Made by a program: the position numbers and the translations under genes. A stretch of DNA of 64,000 nucleotides from Rhizobium sp. L1K21. GTDB taxonomy: Bacteria > Pseudomonadota > Alphaproteobacteria > Rhizobiales > Rhizobiaceae. Positions 17,374 through 26,641 of this stretch are shown here, piece by piece. Location of the stretch: positions 2,100,698-2,164,697 of the forward strand of contig NZ_JAMXLE010000001.1 of assembly GCF_024055895.1 (NCBI RefSeq), read 5' to 3'. Each line of letters begins with the position of its first letter. Position 1 is the first letter of the stretch. The notes below the pieces were generated by a model. The model saw only the letters and a program-made list of their open reading frames with translations, made no database searches and had not been told where the DNA came from.

Positions 17374-18120
17374 TCAATCTTGTACTTTTGCAGCCATTAA
17401 GACCTTGATTGCCGCATCGCGCAAGCCTGCTCTTGCATCGGCCATTTTCAAGCCGCGCGGCTCGTAGACATGGCGCTCGAGAAAATAGCCGGTCATGGCA
17501 AAGGCGTCGGCAATGGTTTCACCGGTGGCGGCCTTGTTGTGCTCGGGGCTCAGAAAGGCTGGAAGCTTCAGCATCTTGTCGGCGTAGGGTTCACCTGCCA
17601 CTCGGCTGACCGCGCGGCCTGTTTTTGGCGAAACATAGATGAGGTCAGCCTTGGTGCCTGTTGCAGCACAGCGGGCCAGATCAAGCCCGAAACCCAAGTC
17701 GTTGAGCATGGCAACCTCGAAGCGGACATAGAGCTCGCAGGCATCCACCGGCGTATCGAAATTGTCGAGAATCACGTTCAGCGTTTCATAAAGATGGATA
17801 TGCGGGTCGCGCTCGGGCAGAAGGCGCAGGAGCGCAGCAAGCGCCTGGACCCCATAAACGGAGACCGCGCTTTCCATCAGGCCAGCCGCGCGGGATCTGA
17901 GCGGCTCGATCTTATAATCGCCCAGATGCTCTTCCAGTCGTGCTCGCCAGGTAAGTTCCACAAGATTGCCCGGCTGCAGAACCGGCTGCATCGCGCGCGA
18001 GCGGCCAGAGCGCACCAGCCCCAAATGGCGACCATGACCACGCGTCATCACCTCGGCAATCACGGAATTCTCCCCATGCCGCCGCGTCCCCAGAATCACA
18101 CCTTCATCGGTCCATTGCAT
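17374..18120 (-). CDS. recO: DNA repair protein RecO
   Basis: RecO loads RecA with RecFR onto SSB-coated single strands and anneals strands. The 248-residue length and the N-terminal OB fold ([20 protein letters not shown], then [14 protein letters not shown]) are typical; the helical C-terminal part follows. I do not see the zinc cysteine quartet present in some RecO, which is normal in alphaproteobacteria. In many relatives recO follows era directly; here 14.5 kb of other genes separate them. Confidence 0.95.
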   Translation of the reverse strand: MQWTDEGVILGTRRHGENSVIAEVMTRGHGRHLGLVRSGRSRAMQPVLQPGNLVELTWRARLEEHLGDYKIEPLRSRAAGLMESAVSVYGVQALAALLRLLPERDPHIHLYETLNVILDNFDTPVDACELYVRFEVAMLNDLGFGLDLARCAATGTKADLIYVSPKTGRAVSRVAGEPYADKMLKLPAFLSPEHNKAATGETIADAFAMTGYFLERHVYEPRGLKMADARAGLRDAAIKVLMAAKVQD

Positions 18121-18215
18121 GGGGTGGTTATAACGCGCGGACCAGGGTGTGGGTAGAGTCGTATTCTGACAGCCGCCAAAGACCTATGCTGGGTGGGTGC
18201 AGCAGCAGGGTCAAG

Positions 18216-18248
18216 AAAACCGGAGACCAAGATTTCGGCCTCCGTTTT
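18216..18248 (-). terminator. Terminator after the SnoaL-like gene
   Basis: On the minus strand AAAACGGAG pairs with CTCCG-TTTT across a loop, with TTTTCTT following. It lies 35 bases beyond the stop of the gene at 18283 and would close that transcript. Confidence 0.6.
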
Positions 18249-18282
18249 CATCATTTCTGCGAATGCGTATTATCCATGCGGT

Positions 18283-18690
18283 TCAGATATTCACAATATT
18301 CGTGACGGTTTCGCGAAAGTAGTCGAGCATTCCGTTTGTCTCATGCGAGATGATATATGTCAGGCTCGTGACATCGCGTTGCCTTTCGCCGTAGAAAAAC
18401 CGCTGGTTAAAGCAGGTCAGATGCCAGCCGTCCCCCAGCACGACGCTGTCTATGCCGAGAGCCTCTGTGCCCTTCGGAAACACCTCCTGCCCCAAGCGCC
18501 CGACCACGGCCATAAGGCCTTCGCGCGATTTGGCTTGCTGCCAGCTTGTGTCCGCTTCATCGCGAAAGTGATCGATGCGGAAGTCGATGTCGCTCGATAT
18601 CAGTTCGAAGAGCGAGGGATCGCCGGCAGCGAACCTCGTGAGAACCTGGCCAATGGCCGTATCCTGCGGTTTGGTGTGGGGAAATTGCAT
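18283..18690 (-). CDS. SnoaL-like (NTF2-fold) protein
   Basis: A 135-residue protein of the SnoaL/NTF2-like alpha+beta cone fold, judged from the helix VLTRFAAGDPSLFELISSDIDFRIDHF and the strand pattern at the C-terminus (LTYIISHETNGMLDYFRET). Such proteins can be isomerases, dehydratases or binding proteins, and nothing indicates which. GAGGAG eight bases before ATG 18690 fixes the start. A LysR gene is divergent 96 bases away with a palindrome between them, so LysR probably controls it. Confidence 0.65.
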   Translation of the reverse strand: MQFPHTKPQDTAIGQVLTRFAAGDPSLFELISSDIDFRIDHFRDEADTSWQQAKSREGLMAVVGRLGQEVFPKGTEALGIDSVVLGDGWHLTCFNQRFFYGERQRDVTSLTYIISHETNGMLDYFRETVTNIVNI

Positions 18691-18756
18691 GATCAAAACT
18701 CCTCTGGTTGATGTCTAGAGCTATCTAAGGGGAGTGAATTGATGAGGAAATTGCTA

Positions 18757-18781
18757 TATACCTTATCTATGGTATAGGTAT
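18757..18781. promoter_or_regulatory. LysR operator candidate
   Basis: TATACC (18757-18762) and GGTATA (18771-18776) form a perfect inverted repeat with an 8-base spacer. A second inverted pair, ATACCT (18758-18763) and AGGTAT (18776-18781), overlaps it. The site lies just before the LysR start (18787) in the shared divergent region, as expected for LysR autoregulation. Confidence 0.55.
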
Positions 18782-18786
18782 TTCCT

Positions 18787-19590
18787 ATGATTGAACTGAA
18801 CACACTTCGCTATTTTACCAGCGCCTTTGAAACCGGCACATTCAGCCAGGCTGCGCGCGCAAATGGTGTTAGCCAGCCGACGGTCTCGGCTGCTATCCAA
18901 AAGCTCGAAGAAAAGCTGAGAGCACCGCTTTTCCAGCGGTCAAAATCCGGTTTGACGCCCACACCGCTGGCACGGCGACTGTACCATGACGCAGAGCGGA
19001 GCGTGACACATCTGTCTTCACTGGAAGCTCGACTGCGGGCAGAACCGCAGAAGACTGCGCGCGTTCACTGCGCTCCTGACATTCTGATCAGTAGCATTGC
19101 GCCGGGTTTGAGCAGTCTCCGCCGGTCTTTCGGTGCGCTGATTTTCAGCTTTACGGATATTCCCCAAGACAGCGACATCGCCTTTCTGTCAGACACGTGT
19201 GTTCCCCAGGGTCACGATTTCATTCCACTTGCCGACGAACCATTCGGCATTGCCCTTGCAGTTAACCACGTACTTGCCGACAGGGCGGGATTGCGGCTCG
19301 CCGAGCTTGGGGACCATGCGATGATCCACCGACCTTATTGCCCGAATGCAGATCGGATGGAGCTTGGCTTCCCCCAAATATCAGCCGCAGCTCAAGCGAT
19401 GAATGACACACAATTGCTGGACCTTGTTGCCGCCGGACTGGGGATCGCCTTTGTGCCGCAGTCCCATTCCAAGGGCCGTGATGACATTATCGTTCTGCCG
19501 CTTCTGGACGCCGATGCCGGCACGCGCAAGGTGGGCATTTCGCACCGCAAATCCGCCTTTGCAAAAGAACTGGCCGAACGGCTCATCTAG
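18787..19590 (+). CDS. LysR-family transcriptional regulator
   Basis: A 267-residue LysR protein with an N-terminal winged helix-turn-helix (LRYFTSAFETGTFSQAARAN then GVSQPTVSAAIQKLEEKL, about 6-45) and a C-terminal substrate-binding fold. It is slightly shorter than the usual 290-320 residues, with the loss in the effector domain, so ligand binding may be altered. Divergent from the SnoaL-like gene, its likely target. Confidence 0.9.
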   Translation: MIELNTLRYFTSAFETGTFSQAARANGVSQPTVSAAIQKLEEKLRAPLFQRSKSGLTPTPLARRLYHDAERSVTHLSSLEARLRAEPQKTARVHCAPDILISSIAPGLSSLRRSFGALIFSFTDIPQDSDIAFLSDTCVPQGHDFIPLADEPFGIALAVNHVLADRAGLRLAELGDHAMIHRPYCPNADRMELGFPQISAAAQAMNDTQLLDLVAAGLGIAFVPQSHSKGRDDIIVLPLLDADAGTRKVGISHRKSAFAKELAERLI

Positions 19591-19758
19591 TTTCTTTCTG
19601 GCATCGAACTAGAGCAGCTTCGTTGGCGGCGAGGAGCTGATGGTGGCGGCTTCGTAGCCGTTTGAAATTTGCGCATTGATGATCTTGCAGCCGGCAGAGG
19701 GCAGTCCCTTCACAGGCCAGAAGTGCGCAAACGAATCCAGGCTGGAACGCGCGCTCGC
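19591..19758 (-). other. Open in-frame extension beyond the DUF922 stop
   Basis: On the minus strand, the frame of the DUF922 gene stays open for 49 codons past its TAG (19759-19761) to a second TAG at 19609-19611. The translation looks protein-like (SFAHFWPVKGLPSAGCKII, then NGYEAATISSSPPTKLL). No ATG starts it. It may be a 3' remnant of a decayed gene, or the original C-terminus of DUF922 cut off by a nonsense change. Confidence 0.3.
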
Positions 19759-20358
19759 CTAAGGTCCATTCACCAATCCCAAAATCAACTGATGCACGTT
19801 GCCGCCCTCTTGCATCTCTACCTGTTCAAAAGCCTGGTTGCGGGCCTTGTAGCGGTCGAAGGCGGCCTTGATGGGGACCTGGATGGTTTGGCGGATTTTC
19901 TGGCAGGTGGGATCGTCCGGTTGGCGGAAGCCGAGGGTCGCCTCATGGATTTCTTCGGCCATTTCGGTGACATAGCGACCGTGAACGGCCTCGTGAGCAC
20001 GGATGCCCTTGATGAAGTGCTCCCACCGCGCGCGAAGGTCGGGGGGTAGCGTCTCGGACGGTTTCGGGAAGGTGTAGGTGATGGTCAGGAAGGGGCGAAT
20101 GACGGACAAAACGCAATCGTTGCCTTCGGCTTTGTAGTCGCGGCCCCATTTGAGGTCGAAATTGGTCGTGGCAATCGCGCCTGAAGCCCCGTCGCGCACG
20201 CGCGGCCCATGCGCGCCGATCGCTTCGTACAGGGCAATGCCCGTGGTTCCCGGGATGGAATAGGTTTTCTCAACCACCTTTGCCTTGATTTCAGCCTGTG
20301 CCGGCAAGGCGATAAGCAAGAGACTGACGAAAGAACAAAGATATCTGAAAAGGCACAT
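19759..20358 (-). CDS. DUF922 secreted zinc-protease-like protein
   Basis: A 199-residue exported protein: signal peptide MCLFRYLCSFVSLLLIALPA, then a mature domain ending with the zinc-binding helix IRAHEAVHGRYVTEMAEEI (HExxH near 117-121). This matches the DUF922 predicted metalloprotease family of Rhizobiales, whose substrates are unknown. ATG 20358 is chosen to give a proper signal sequence; ATG 20370 is possible. Its frame continues open after the stop, noted separately. Confidence 0.8.
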   Translation of the reverse strand: MCLFRYLCSFVSLLLIALPAQAEIKAKVVEKTYSIPGTTGIALYEAIGAHGPRVRDGASGAIATTNFDLKWGRDYKAEGNDCVLSVIRPFLTITYTFPKPSETLPPDLRARWEHFIKGIRAHEAVHGRYVTEMAEEIHEATLGFRQPDDPTCQKIRQTIQVPIKAAFDRYKARNQAFEQVEMQEGGNVHQLILGLVNGP

Positions 20359-20831
20359 TGCCGGACCCATTCCCAGCGAGAGGAAGTCCGGATGAAATTT
20401 CACAGAGCCACTCGCCATCATTTTACCAATTCATTCAGGAGCATCTCAAGGTTAGGCAAGACCGCGCGAGCTGGCAAGCTGCCAGAGCGCTTCCGGTGAA
20501 AACAGAATCACCTGAAGCGCTCTATCTCTTTGTTTTTGCCGCATTGTCCGACGCCGAAGCGAACATTCTTGGGAAATGCTCTTGAACACAGCGAACCAAT
20601 GCCGTTTTGGAAGGTGCTTCTTTCCATGCGGCCTGCGTATGCGCAGAGTTTGTCCGTTGCAGGGCAGAATTTCTCCTGGATGAAATCCCCGTGTCACCAG
20701 CGAAATGTTACGAACCGGATGAATAATAAAATTACTATAAATTAATAATTGAATTTTAATAGTTTCAATGAGCAGCCTCGTCTTCTGGACCTTCATTCAG
20801 AAGACTCAGGCGCGTCATTTGGGGGGCCATC
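20359..20831. other. Intergenic region upstream of the MCP gene
   Basis: These 473 bases between the divergent DUF922 and MCP genes contain a palindromic repeat (20484-20523). A strongly AT-rich block at about 20705-20770 probably includes the MCP promoter. I found no convincing gene in it. Confidence 0.5.
20484..20523. repeat. Short palindromic repeat, AGAGCGCTTC family
   Basis: AGAGCGCTTCCGGTG (20484-20498) and CACCTGAAGCGCTCT (20509-20523) form 15-base arms with one mismatch. A T-rich stretch follows. The element resembles the repeats at 38710-38812 and, more loosely, 50713-50772, and is likely one of the dispersed palindromes seen in Brucellaceae. Confidence 0.65.
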
Positions 20832-22676
20832 ATGAATTTAACGATTTCAAGAAGCCTCAGTGTGTTCGGCGTGGCCGTCGCAGTGAGCATGCTTGGCGCG
20901 TTTGGAATACAGCTTTTCACATTGCAGGAACTGAAGGTCAACGGAGCTGAATATCGTGAGATCGTTTATGGCAAGGATCTTGTTGCAGATATCCTGCCGC
21001 CGCCGCTTTACTTGATTGAAGCCTACGCCCTCGCCAATGAGGCCATGCTCCACGAGGAGCTTGCCAAGGCCAATACCGAAAAACTTCAACAGTTGCGCAA
21101 GGACTATGAGGAGCGCAAAGCATATTGGCCGACGACCGGCCTCAGCGCTGCCTTGCAGGAGGAACTGCAGACCAAGGTTCTGCCACCGGGCGACGCGTTC
21201 TGGCAGACAATCGACACGAAGGTCGTTCCAGCTTTTTCCTCCTCTGATGAAACCACGCGGCTGGATGCGATGAATATGCTCAAGGCCATCTTCTGGAAGC
21301 ATGACGCGGCTGTGGATAAGCTCGTCAACAATGCCAATGCATTTTTGGCCGCTGCCGAAGAGCATGCAGCCAAGATGGAAAGAAGCCTGCTGACTGTGGC
21401 ACTTGTTGCAACCGTGCTTGCGCTTTTCATTCTCCTTGCGGGCCTCGCTTTCTTCCGCCGCAAAGCCATCAAACCCATTGGCGCAATGGCGGACTATATG
21501 GTCGAGCTTGCGAGCGGCAACGTCGAAAAAGATGTACCCTTTGCCGGTCGTTCCGATGAAGTCGGCGGCATGGCGGCAGCCGTTTCTGTTTTCCGCGAAA
21601 GCCTGATCGAGGGTAGTCAGGCACGCAGCCGGGAAGAACGGGCGCGCGAAACAGAAGCCGCCAGAGAGGCGGCGATCGCAAACCAAAAAGCTGCTGAAGA
21701 GGCCGAGCGTCGGGAGGTTATCCGGCAGCTTTCACAGGGGCTCAACAAACTGGCGGAAGGCGACCTTACGCATCGCATAGCCGAACCCTTTACGCAGCAA
21801 TATGAAATGCTGCGCGCCGCCTTCAACGACAGTCTTGAAAAGTTGAACGCCACCTTTGCAGATGTCGCAGACACCACCGCTACGGTGCGCAGCGATGCAG
21901 CGGGAATTACCGGCGCAACGGAAAAACTCTCCAAACGCACAGAGGCGCAGGCCGCCACTCTGGAGCAGACCGCCGCAGCACTCGAACAAATCACAACCAC
22001 AGTTCGCAACACAACCGGACTGGCGAGCGAAGCAAACACGATGATGCTCGCCACCAAAGAAGGGGCAGAAAACTCCGCCGCAGTCGTCCAAAATGCCATT
22101 GAGGCGATGCAGCAAATTGCGGGTTCTTCGCAAAAGATCAGCCAGATTATCGGCGTTATTGACGAAATCGCGTTTCAGACCAACCTTTTGGCTCTCAACG
22201 CAGGTGTTGAGGCAGCCCGCGCCGGAGAGGCCGGCAAGGGCTTTGCCGTTGTTGCGCAGGAAGTGCGTGAACTTGCCCAGCGTTCAGCCAACGCCGCCAA
22301 GGAAATCAAGGTGTTGATTGAAACGTCAGGCTCTCAGGTTTCCTCCGGAGTGGCGCTTGTCAATCAAACCGGCAAGTCGCTTGGCGAAATCGATGAAAAA
22401 GTCCGGCAGGTCACTGATATTATTGCAAACATCATGACCGGGACGCGCGAGCAGAATACGGCGCTGAGCGAAATTCATGAAGCCGTCTGCCGCATGGATC
22501 AGGTGACGCAACAGAATGCCGGCATGGCTGAGGAAACCAATGCATCGAGCCAAAGCATGAACAGTCAAGCTGAACATCTCCAACGCCTGATTAAGCAGTT
22601 TACCGTGGCGCGCACGCCGCTTGCGCTCACAAGATCATCAGAGGCTGCTCCGTTGCCAAAAATGGCATTCGGCTAA
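20832..22676 (+). CDS. Methyl-accepting chemotaxis protein
   Basis: A 614-residue inner-membrane chemoreceptor: transmembrane span at about 8-30, periplasmic helical sensor to about 185, second span at about 186-208, HAMP linker to about 262, a second HAMP-like region near 290-345 and the signalling domain at about 350-590. The hairpin tip that contacts CheA/CheW reads [20 protein letters not shown]. No C-terminal NWETF-type methyltransferase tether is present. The ligand is unknown. It is alone, not in a che operon. It implies motility, which argues against classical Brucella. Confidence 0.93.
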   Translation: MNLTISRSLSVFGVAVAVSMLGAFGIQLFTLQELKVNGAEYREIVYGKDLVADILPPPLYLIEAYALANEAMLHEELAKANTEKLQQLRKDYEERKAYWPTTGLSAALQEELQTKVLPPGDAFWQTIDTKVVPAFSSSDETTRLDAMNMLKAIFWKHDAAVDKLVNNANAFLAAAEEHAAKMERSLLTVALVATVLALFILLAGLAFFRRKAIKPIGAMADYMVELASGNVEKDVPFAGRSDEVGGMAAAVSVFRESLIEGSQARSREERARETEAAREAAIANQKAAEEAERREVIRQLSQGLNKLAEGDLTHRIAEPFTQQYEMLRAAFNDSLEKLNATFADVADTTATVRSDAAGITGATEKLSKRTEAQAATLEQTAAALEQITTTVRNTTGLASEANTMMLATKEGAENSAAVVQNAIEAMQQIAGSSQKISQIIGVIDEIAFQTNLLALNAGVEAARAGEAGKGFAVVAQEVRELAQRSANAAKEIKVLIETSGSQVSSGVALVNQTGKSLGEIDEKVRQVTDIIANIMTGTREQNTALSEIHEAVCRMDQVTQQNAGMAEETNASSQSMNSQAEHLQRLIKQFTVARTPLALTRSSEAAPLPKMAFG

Positions 22677-22734
22677 GCGTTATAAAGCGACTTCACCGGC
22701 TGGAGGTTTGAGGCAAGGCTCCATAAAACTGGTA

Positions 22735-23262
22735 TCAATCCTTCTCGAGGGGCAATGGAGGAAGAACGGGAATAATCGCGGCTGCGACTGCCACCATTAA
22801 GATCAACGGACCGTAGGAAAGGATAACGTTTCTCAAGGTTGCTGCCTTGAAAACCTTGAACAAGCGTTCAGCCTTCGCTCCGCTCCCAAATGCTTTTGCA
22901 GTGGCCGGGCTCTCAAATGACAGCTTGCCCTCGAGAAGGTCCAGTTCCAGTAAGTCAGACGAAAGATAGCGTTCAACCTCTCTCGAACGCAGTATGAAAA
23001 TACGCTGGAACGATTTGAAAACCGCATCGATAAGCCACAACAGAATCAGAGGACCGATAGACAAATAGCAAACAATATCGTCGCGATGTGTATATGCGAA
23101 AGCCACTGCAGCGGTCGCCACAGCGACCGCCCACCCTCGAATTATGAAGATAATGGTTTCAAGGCGGGCTATGTTGCCGTGGCAATGATCCCATTCCTTG
23201 ATGACGATTTCGAGCTTCAACTTCGCGAATTCAAGCGCTTTTCCTTGGGTTGTTGGGTCCAT
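22735..23262 (-). CDS. Three-span membrane protein of unknown function
   Basis: A 175-residue protein: N-terminal amphipathic helix (about 1-35), a closely spaced hydrophobic pair at about 42-58 and 68-84, a cytoplasmic helical region with RIFILRSREVERYL near 90-105, and a last span near 150-168. ATG 23262 is preferred; 23298 would be TTG. G+C is near 50%, lower than its neighbours. The paired-span layout recalls membrane effectors found in some defence loci, but no sensor or nuclease gene is adjacent. Function unknown. Confidence 0.65.
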   Translation of the reverse strand: MDPTTQGKALEFAKLKLEIVIKEWDHCHGNIARLETIIFIIRGWAVAVATAAVAFAYTHRDDIVCYLSIGPLILLWLIDAVFKSFQRIFILRSREVERYLSSDLLELDLLEGKLSFESPATAKAFGSGAKAERLFKVFKAATLRNVILSYGPLILMVAVAAAIIPVLPPLPLEKD

Positions 23263-23601
23263 GACAGCACAGCCTGCGTCTCGCGGATTGATATTCAAGA
23301 CAATCGTAGCGTGAGTTTTTGGTTTTTCAACCTAAGAGGCTACCTTATAGGCCTGTCAGCAATTTCAAGGAAAACTATTAACAATGATCGAGTCGGTTCG
23401 GTCTCTTAAGGAGACTTTGGACTTGGCCAAGCGGCTCCAGTTTGCCCTACTCAAATGAACAGGTTCTTATAGGTCGCGGTGAGACGACCGGAAATGATTG
23501 ACACTCTGCCGCGTAAAACAACTTGAATAAATGCCGCCACCCCACATGGCGGCATTTTCTCTTAGCCAACAAACGCTGTGGCTTCTGTCGCAAAGCGGGC
23601 T
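23263..23601. other. Low-G+C intergenic stretch with a possible remnant frame
   Basis: It contains a 24-codon plus-strand frame (23384-23458; MIESVRSLKETLDLAKRLQ then FALLK). Its start resembles the N-terminus of hypothetical proteins found on mobile elements, so it could be a truncated remnant. The tex terminator lies at 23529-23557. No other gene is seen. Confidence 0.3.
23529..23557 (-). terminator. Terminator after tex
   Basis: AAATGCCGCC and GGCGGCATTT pair across a 9-base loop, 45 bases past the tex stop. A moderate T-tract follows on the minus strand and TTTTCT on the plus strand, so it may work in both directions. Confidence 0.75.
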
Positions 23602-25902
23602 TTATTTCCGCCGCATGGCCTCGGCCAGTTTGGCGGCCAGCGCCCCCTCGCCTTGTGATTTGGGGGCTGACTGCATGGGGCGGTTGCTGGTGCGGGGGCC
23701 GCGGTCTTCGCGTTTGGGTGGCTGACTGGCCTCGCCGCCACCATCCTTGCGCATGGTCAGCCCGATGCGTTTGCGCTTCACATCGACTTCGGTGACGCGC
23801 ACTTTGACCACATCGCCGACTTTGACCACTTCGTTCGGGTCTTTCACGAAACGGTCGGCCAGCTGGGAAATATGCACAAGGCCATCCTGATGGACGCCGA
23901 TATCAACGAAAGCACCAAAAGCGGCAACATTGGTGACAGTGCCTTCCAGCAGCATGCCGGGCTTCAGATCGGTGATTTCCTCCACGCCGTCGGCAAAGGT
24001 TGCCGTCTTGAATTCTGGGCGCGGGTCGCGACCCGGCTTTTCCAGCTCGGCGATAATGTCTTTCACCGTCGGCAGGCCGAAGCGCTCATCGACGAAGACG
24101 CGCGGATCGAGATTTTTCAGCGCGGCGCTGTCGCCCATCAGCGTGCGCACATCGCGGCCACAGGCCTGCACGATTTTCTTGGCCACGCCATAGGCTTCCG
24201 GGTGCACCGATGAGGCGTCCAGCGGTTCATCGCCATTGGCGATCCGCAGGAAGCCTGCGCATTGTTCAAAGGTGCGTTGGCCAAGACGGGCGACTTTGAG
24301 AAGTTCCTTGCGGCTCTTGAAGGCCCCAACCTCGTTGCGATGAAGCACGATGGCTTCAGCGGTCGAGGGGCCAAGGCCGGACACGCGGGCCAGCAGCGGG
24401 ATCGACGCCGTATTGAGATCGACGCCAACGGCATTCACCGCATCTTCCACCACGGCATCGAGCGAACGGGATAGATGGGTCTGGTCCACGTCGTGCTGAT
24501 ATTGGCCTACACCGATGGATTTCGGCTCGATCTTCACCAGTTCAGCCAGCGGGTCCTGCAGGCGGCGGGCGATGGAGACCGCCCCGCGCAGCGACACATC
24601 CAGACCGGGAAATTCCTTGGCCGCTGTTTCCGAGGCCGAATAGACCGACGCACCGGCTTCGGAGACGACGACCTTTTGCGGCTTGGGGCCGGTGATGTTG
24701 GCGATCAGTTCGGCGGCAAGCTTTTCCGTTTCGCGGCTTGCGGTGCCGTTGCCGATGGCGATCAGCTCGATGTTATGCTTGCGCACCAACTGGCTCAGCG
24801 TTGCCAGCGAACCGGCAATGTCGTTGCGCGGCTGGAAGGGGTAAATGGTGGCGGTTTCGAGGAGTTTGCCGGTGGCATCAACGGCGGCGACCTTCACGCC
24901 GGTGCGGATGCCGGGATCAAGGCCGAGCGTGGCCTTTCCACCCGCAGGGGCTGCCAGCAGCAGATCCTTGAGATTGCGGGCGAAGACGCGGATTGCCTCT
25001 TCTTCGGCGCGCTCGCGCAATTCACGCATCAGGTCGAGAGAGAGTGAGGACGACAGTTTCACCCGCCAGCACCAGCCTGCCACCGTCATGAGCCATTTGT
25101 TGCCCTCGCCCTCCGCGCCGATCTGATATTCAGCCGCGATCATGCGCTGGGCGGGCTTGATCGGGTTTGGATCGTCAGCGTCCACATCGATGGTCAGCGA
25201 GAGAACTTCCTCGTTCCAGCCGCGCAGCATGGCGAGCGCGCGATGTGAGGGAACGTTTGCCCAGCGTTCGTTGTGCTCGAAATAATCGGAGAACTTTGCA
25301 CCGGCCTCCTGTTTGCCGTCGACCACTTTCGCGCGGAGATAGGCATTCTCCTTCATGTGGTTTCTGAGCCTGCCGAGAAGGGCTGCATTTTCGCTCATGC
25401 CTTCAGCGACGATATCGCGCGCACCTTCCAGCGCAGACTTGGTGTCCGGCACATCGGTATTGATATAGGCTGCGGCCAGCGTTTCGGGATCGGCCTTGCG
25501 GTCGTTCAGGATCGCCTCGGCCAAGGGACCAAGGCCGCGCTCGCGGGCGATTTCGGCCTTGGTGCGGCGCTTCGGCTTGTAGGGCAGATAAATGTCTTCC
25601 AGCTCGGCCTTGGTGGAGGCCTTCGCGATACTGAGGGCCAGTTCGTCGGTCATCTTGCCCTGGGACGTGATCGAATCGGCAATCGAGACGCGGCGGGCCT
25701 CCAGTTCGCGCAGATAGGCCAAACGTTCGGAAAGCGTGCGAAGCTGGGTATCGTCCAGTCCGCCGGTGACTTCCTTGCGGTAGCGGGCAACGAAGGGAAC
25801 GGTTGCCCCCTCATCCAGGAGTCCGACAGCCGCTTTTACCTGATCCGGTCTGGCGTTGATCTCGGTGGCGATAAGGCTGGCGATGCGTTGTTCTGCGGAC
25901 AT
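23602..25902 (-). CDS. tex: Tex RNA-binding transcription accessory protein
   Basis: A 766-residue Tex protein: N-terminal helical region ([19 protein letters not shown] onward), YqgF-like RNase H fold near 320-450 ([18 protein letters not shown]), helix-hairpin-helix pair near 490-560 ([19 protein letters not shown]) and a C-terminal S1 domain near 640-715 ([20 protein letters not shown]). It ends in a basic, low-complexity tail. Tex binds RNA and affects transcription and toxin or stress gene expression in other bacteria. The start at 25902 matches the family; the 25962 frame extension is not needed. Confidence 0.96.
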   Translation of the reverse strand: MSAEQRIASLIATEINARPDQVKAAVGLLDEGATVPFVARYRKEVTGGLDDTQLRTLSERLAYLRELEARRVSIADSITSQGKMTDELALSIAKASTKAELEDIYLPYKPKRRTKAEIARERGLGPLAEAILNDRKADPETLAAAYINTDVPDTKSALEGARDIVAEGMSENAALLGRLRNHMKENAYLRAKVVDGKQEAGAKFSDYFEHNERWANVPSHRALAMLRGWNEEVLSLTIDVDADDPNPIKPAQRMIAAEYQIGAEGEGNKWLMTVAGWCWRVKLSSSLSLDLMRELRERAEEEAIRVFARNLKDLLLAAPAGGKATLGLDPGIRTGVKVAAVDATGKLLETATIYPFQPRNDIAGSLATLSQLVRKHNIELIAIGNGTASRETEKLAAELIANITGPKPQKVVVSEAGASVYSASETAAKEFPGLDVSLRGAVSIARRLQDPLAELVKIEPKSIGVGQYQHDVDQTHLSRSLDAVVEDAVNAVGVDLNTASIPLLARVSGLGPSTAEAIVLHRNEVGAFKSRKELLKVARLGQRTFEQCAGFLRIANGDEPLDASSVHPEAYGVAKKIVQACGRDVRTLMGDSAALKNLDPRVFVDERFGLPTVKDIIAELEKPGRDPRPEFKTATFADGVEEITDLKPGMLLEGTVTNVAAFGAFVDIGVHQDGLVHISQLADRFVKDPNEVVKVGDVVKVRVTEVDVKRKRIGLTMRKDGGGEASQPPKREDRGPRTSNRPMQSAPKSQGEGALAAKLAEAMRRK

Positions 25903-26004
25903 GTGGCTCTCAAGTGGATTGAACGGGAGGCGGAATTTATCTGCGCTTTCCCTACCCGCCAATTGCGACTGAAAGAGGGTCCACAGGAAAGAATTCGCGG
26001 ACTG

Positions 26005-26493
26005 TTATTTATCTTTCTCATTGCGAATGGGCGCGCGGCTCAGCGCATTGGCGCCCTCAGTCGCCTTGGCCAGAAGGCGCATGAATTCGGTCTTTTCGCT
26101 TTCCTCAAGACCGCTCAACAGAGCCTCCTGTGCTGCCAGCACGGCGGGCTCGACATGCGCAATGAGGGCAAGACCCGCTTCGGTCAAACGAAGCTCTTTA
26201 GCGCGGCGGTCGCGGGGGCTTGGATTGCGCGTCACCAAGCCTTTGTCGACAAGGCGGTCGATAACCCCACCGATGGTGGCGCGATCATAGGCAATGAGGC
26301 CGGCAAGCGTTGCCTGATCAACACCGGCATTGGCACGCACCTTTACCATGGCGGCAAATTGCACCGGCGTGAGGTCACTGCCCACTGCACCCACTTCGGC
26401 ATGAAACACCGCAACGGCGATCTGCTGGAAACGGCGCGCAAGATGGCCTGGCAGGTTGTTCATATCGTCGATCATGCGTCCTAGATTACCCAT
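26005..26493 (-). CDS. mobR: MarR-family regulator of the adjacent hydroxylase (MobR-like)
   Basis: A MarR winged-helix protein, 162 residues from ATG 26493; ATG 26475 (MIDDMNNLPG) has a closer AGGA box. The DNA-binding part (LTPVQFAAMVKV, RATIGGVIDRLVDKGLVTRN, PRDRRAKELRLT, about 40-105) is complete. It is divergent from a MobA-type 3-hydroxybenzoate hydroxylase, the arrangement described for mobR/mobA in Comamonas. There MobR represses mobA until the aromatic acid binds. An almost perfect palindrome lies between the genes. Confidence 0.82.
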   Translation of the reverse strand: MGNLGRMIDDMNNLPGHLARRFQQIAVAVFHAEVGAVGSDLTPVQFAAMVKVRANAGVDQATLAGLIAYDRATIGGVIDRLVDKGLVTRNPSPRDRRAKELRLTEAGLALIAHVEPAVLAAQEALLSGLEESEKTEFMRLLAKATEGANALSRAPIRNEKDK

Positions 26494-26495
26494 AT

Positions 26496-26522
26496 TGACA
26501 GTACACTTATAATAAGTATACT
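26496..26522. promoter_or_regulatory. MobR operator overlapping the mobA promoter
   Basis: AGTACACTTAT (26500-26510) and ATAAGTATACT (26512-26522) are 11-base inverted repeats around A26511, with one mismatch. They overlap a plausible plus-strand promoter, TTGACA at 26496-26501 and TATACT at 26517-26522. A repressor bound here would block both directions. Confidence 0.65.
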
Positions 26523-26641
26523 TACTTTTATCAACTCCACTGTCCTGCTTTTAGCATGCGTGAGGCCGTTGCCCACTCCTTTGCGCAATTCTAATGACCA
26601 AGCTTAGGGCGTTTGTGGAAAACCTGCTGGAGGAGACAGGC

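Noticed and set aside
20452-20796. 114-codon minus-strand frame upstream of the MCP gene
   Set aside because: It runs through a palindromic repeat and an AT-rich promoter-like block and has no protein-like composition.
25273-26484. 403-codon plus-strand open frame
   Set aside because: Antisense to tex and mobR; both of those have complete domains.
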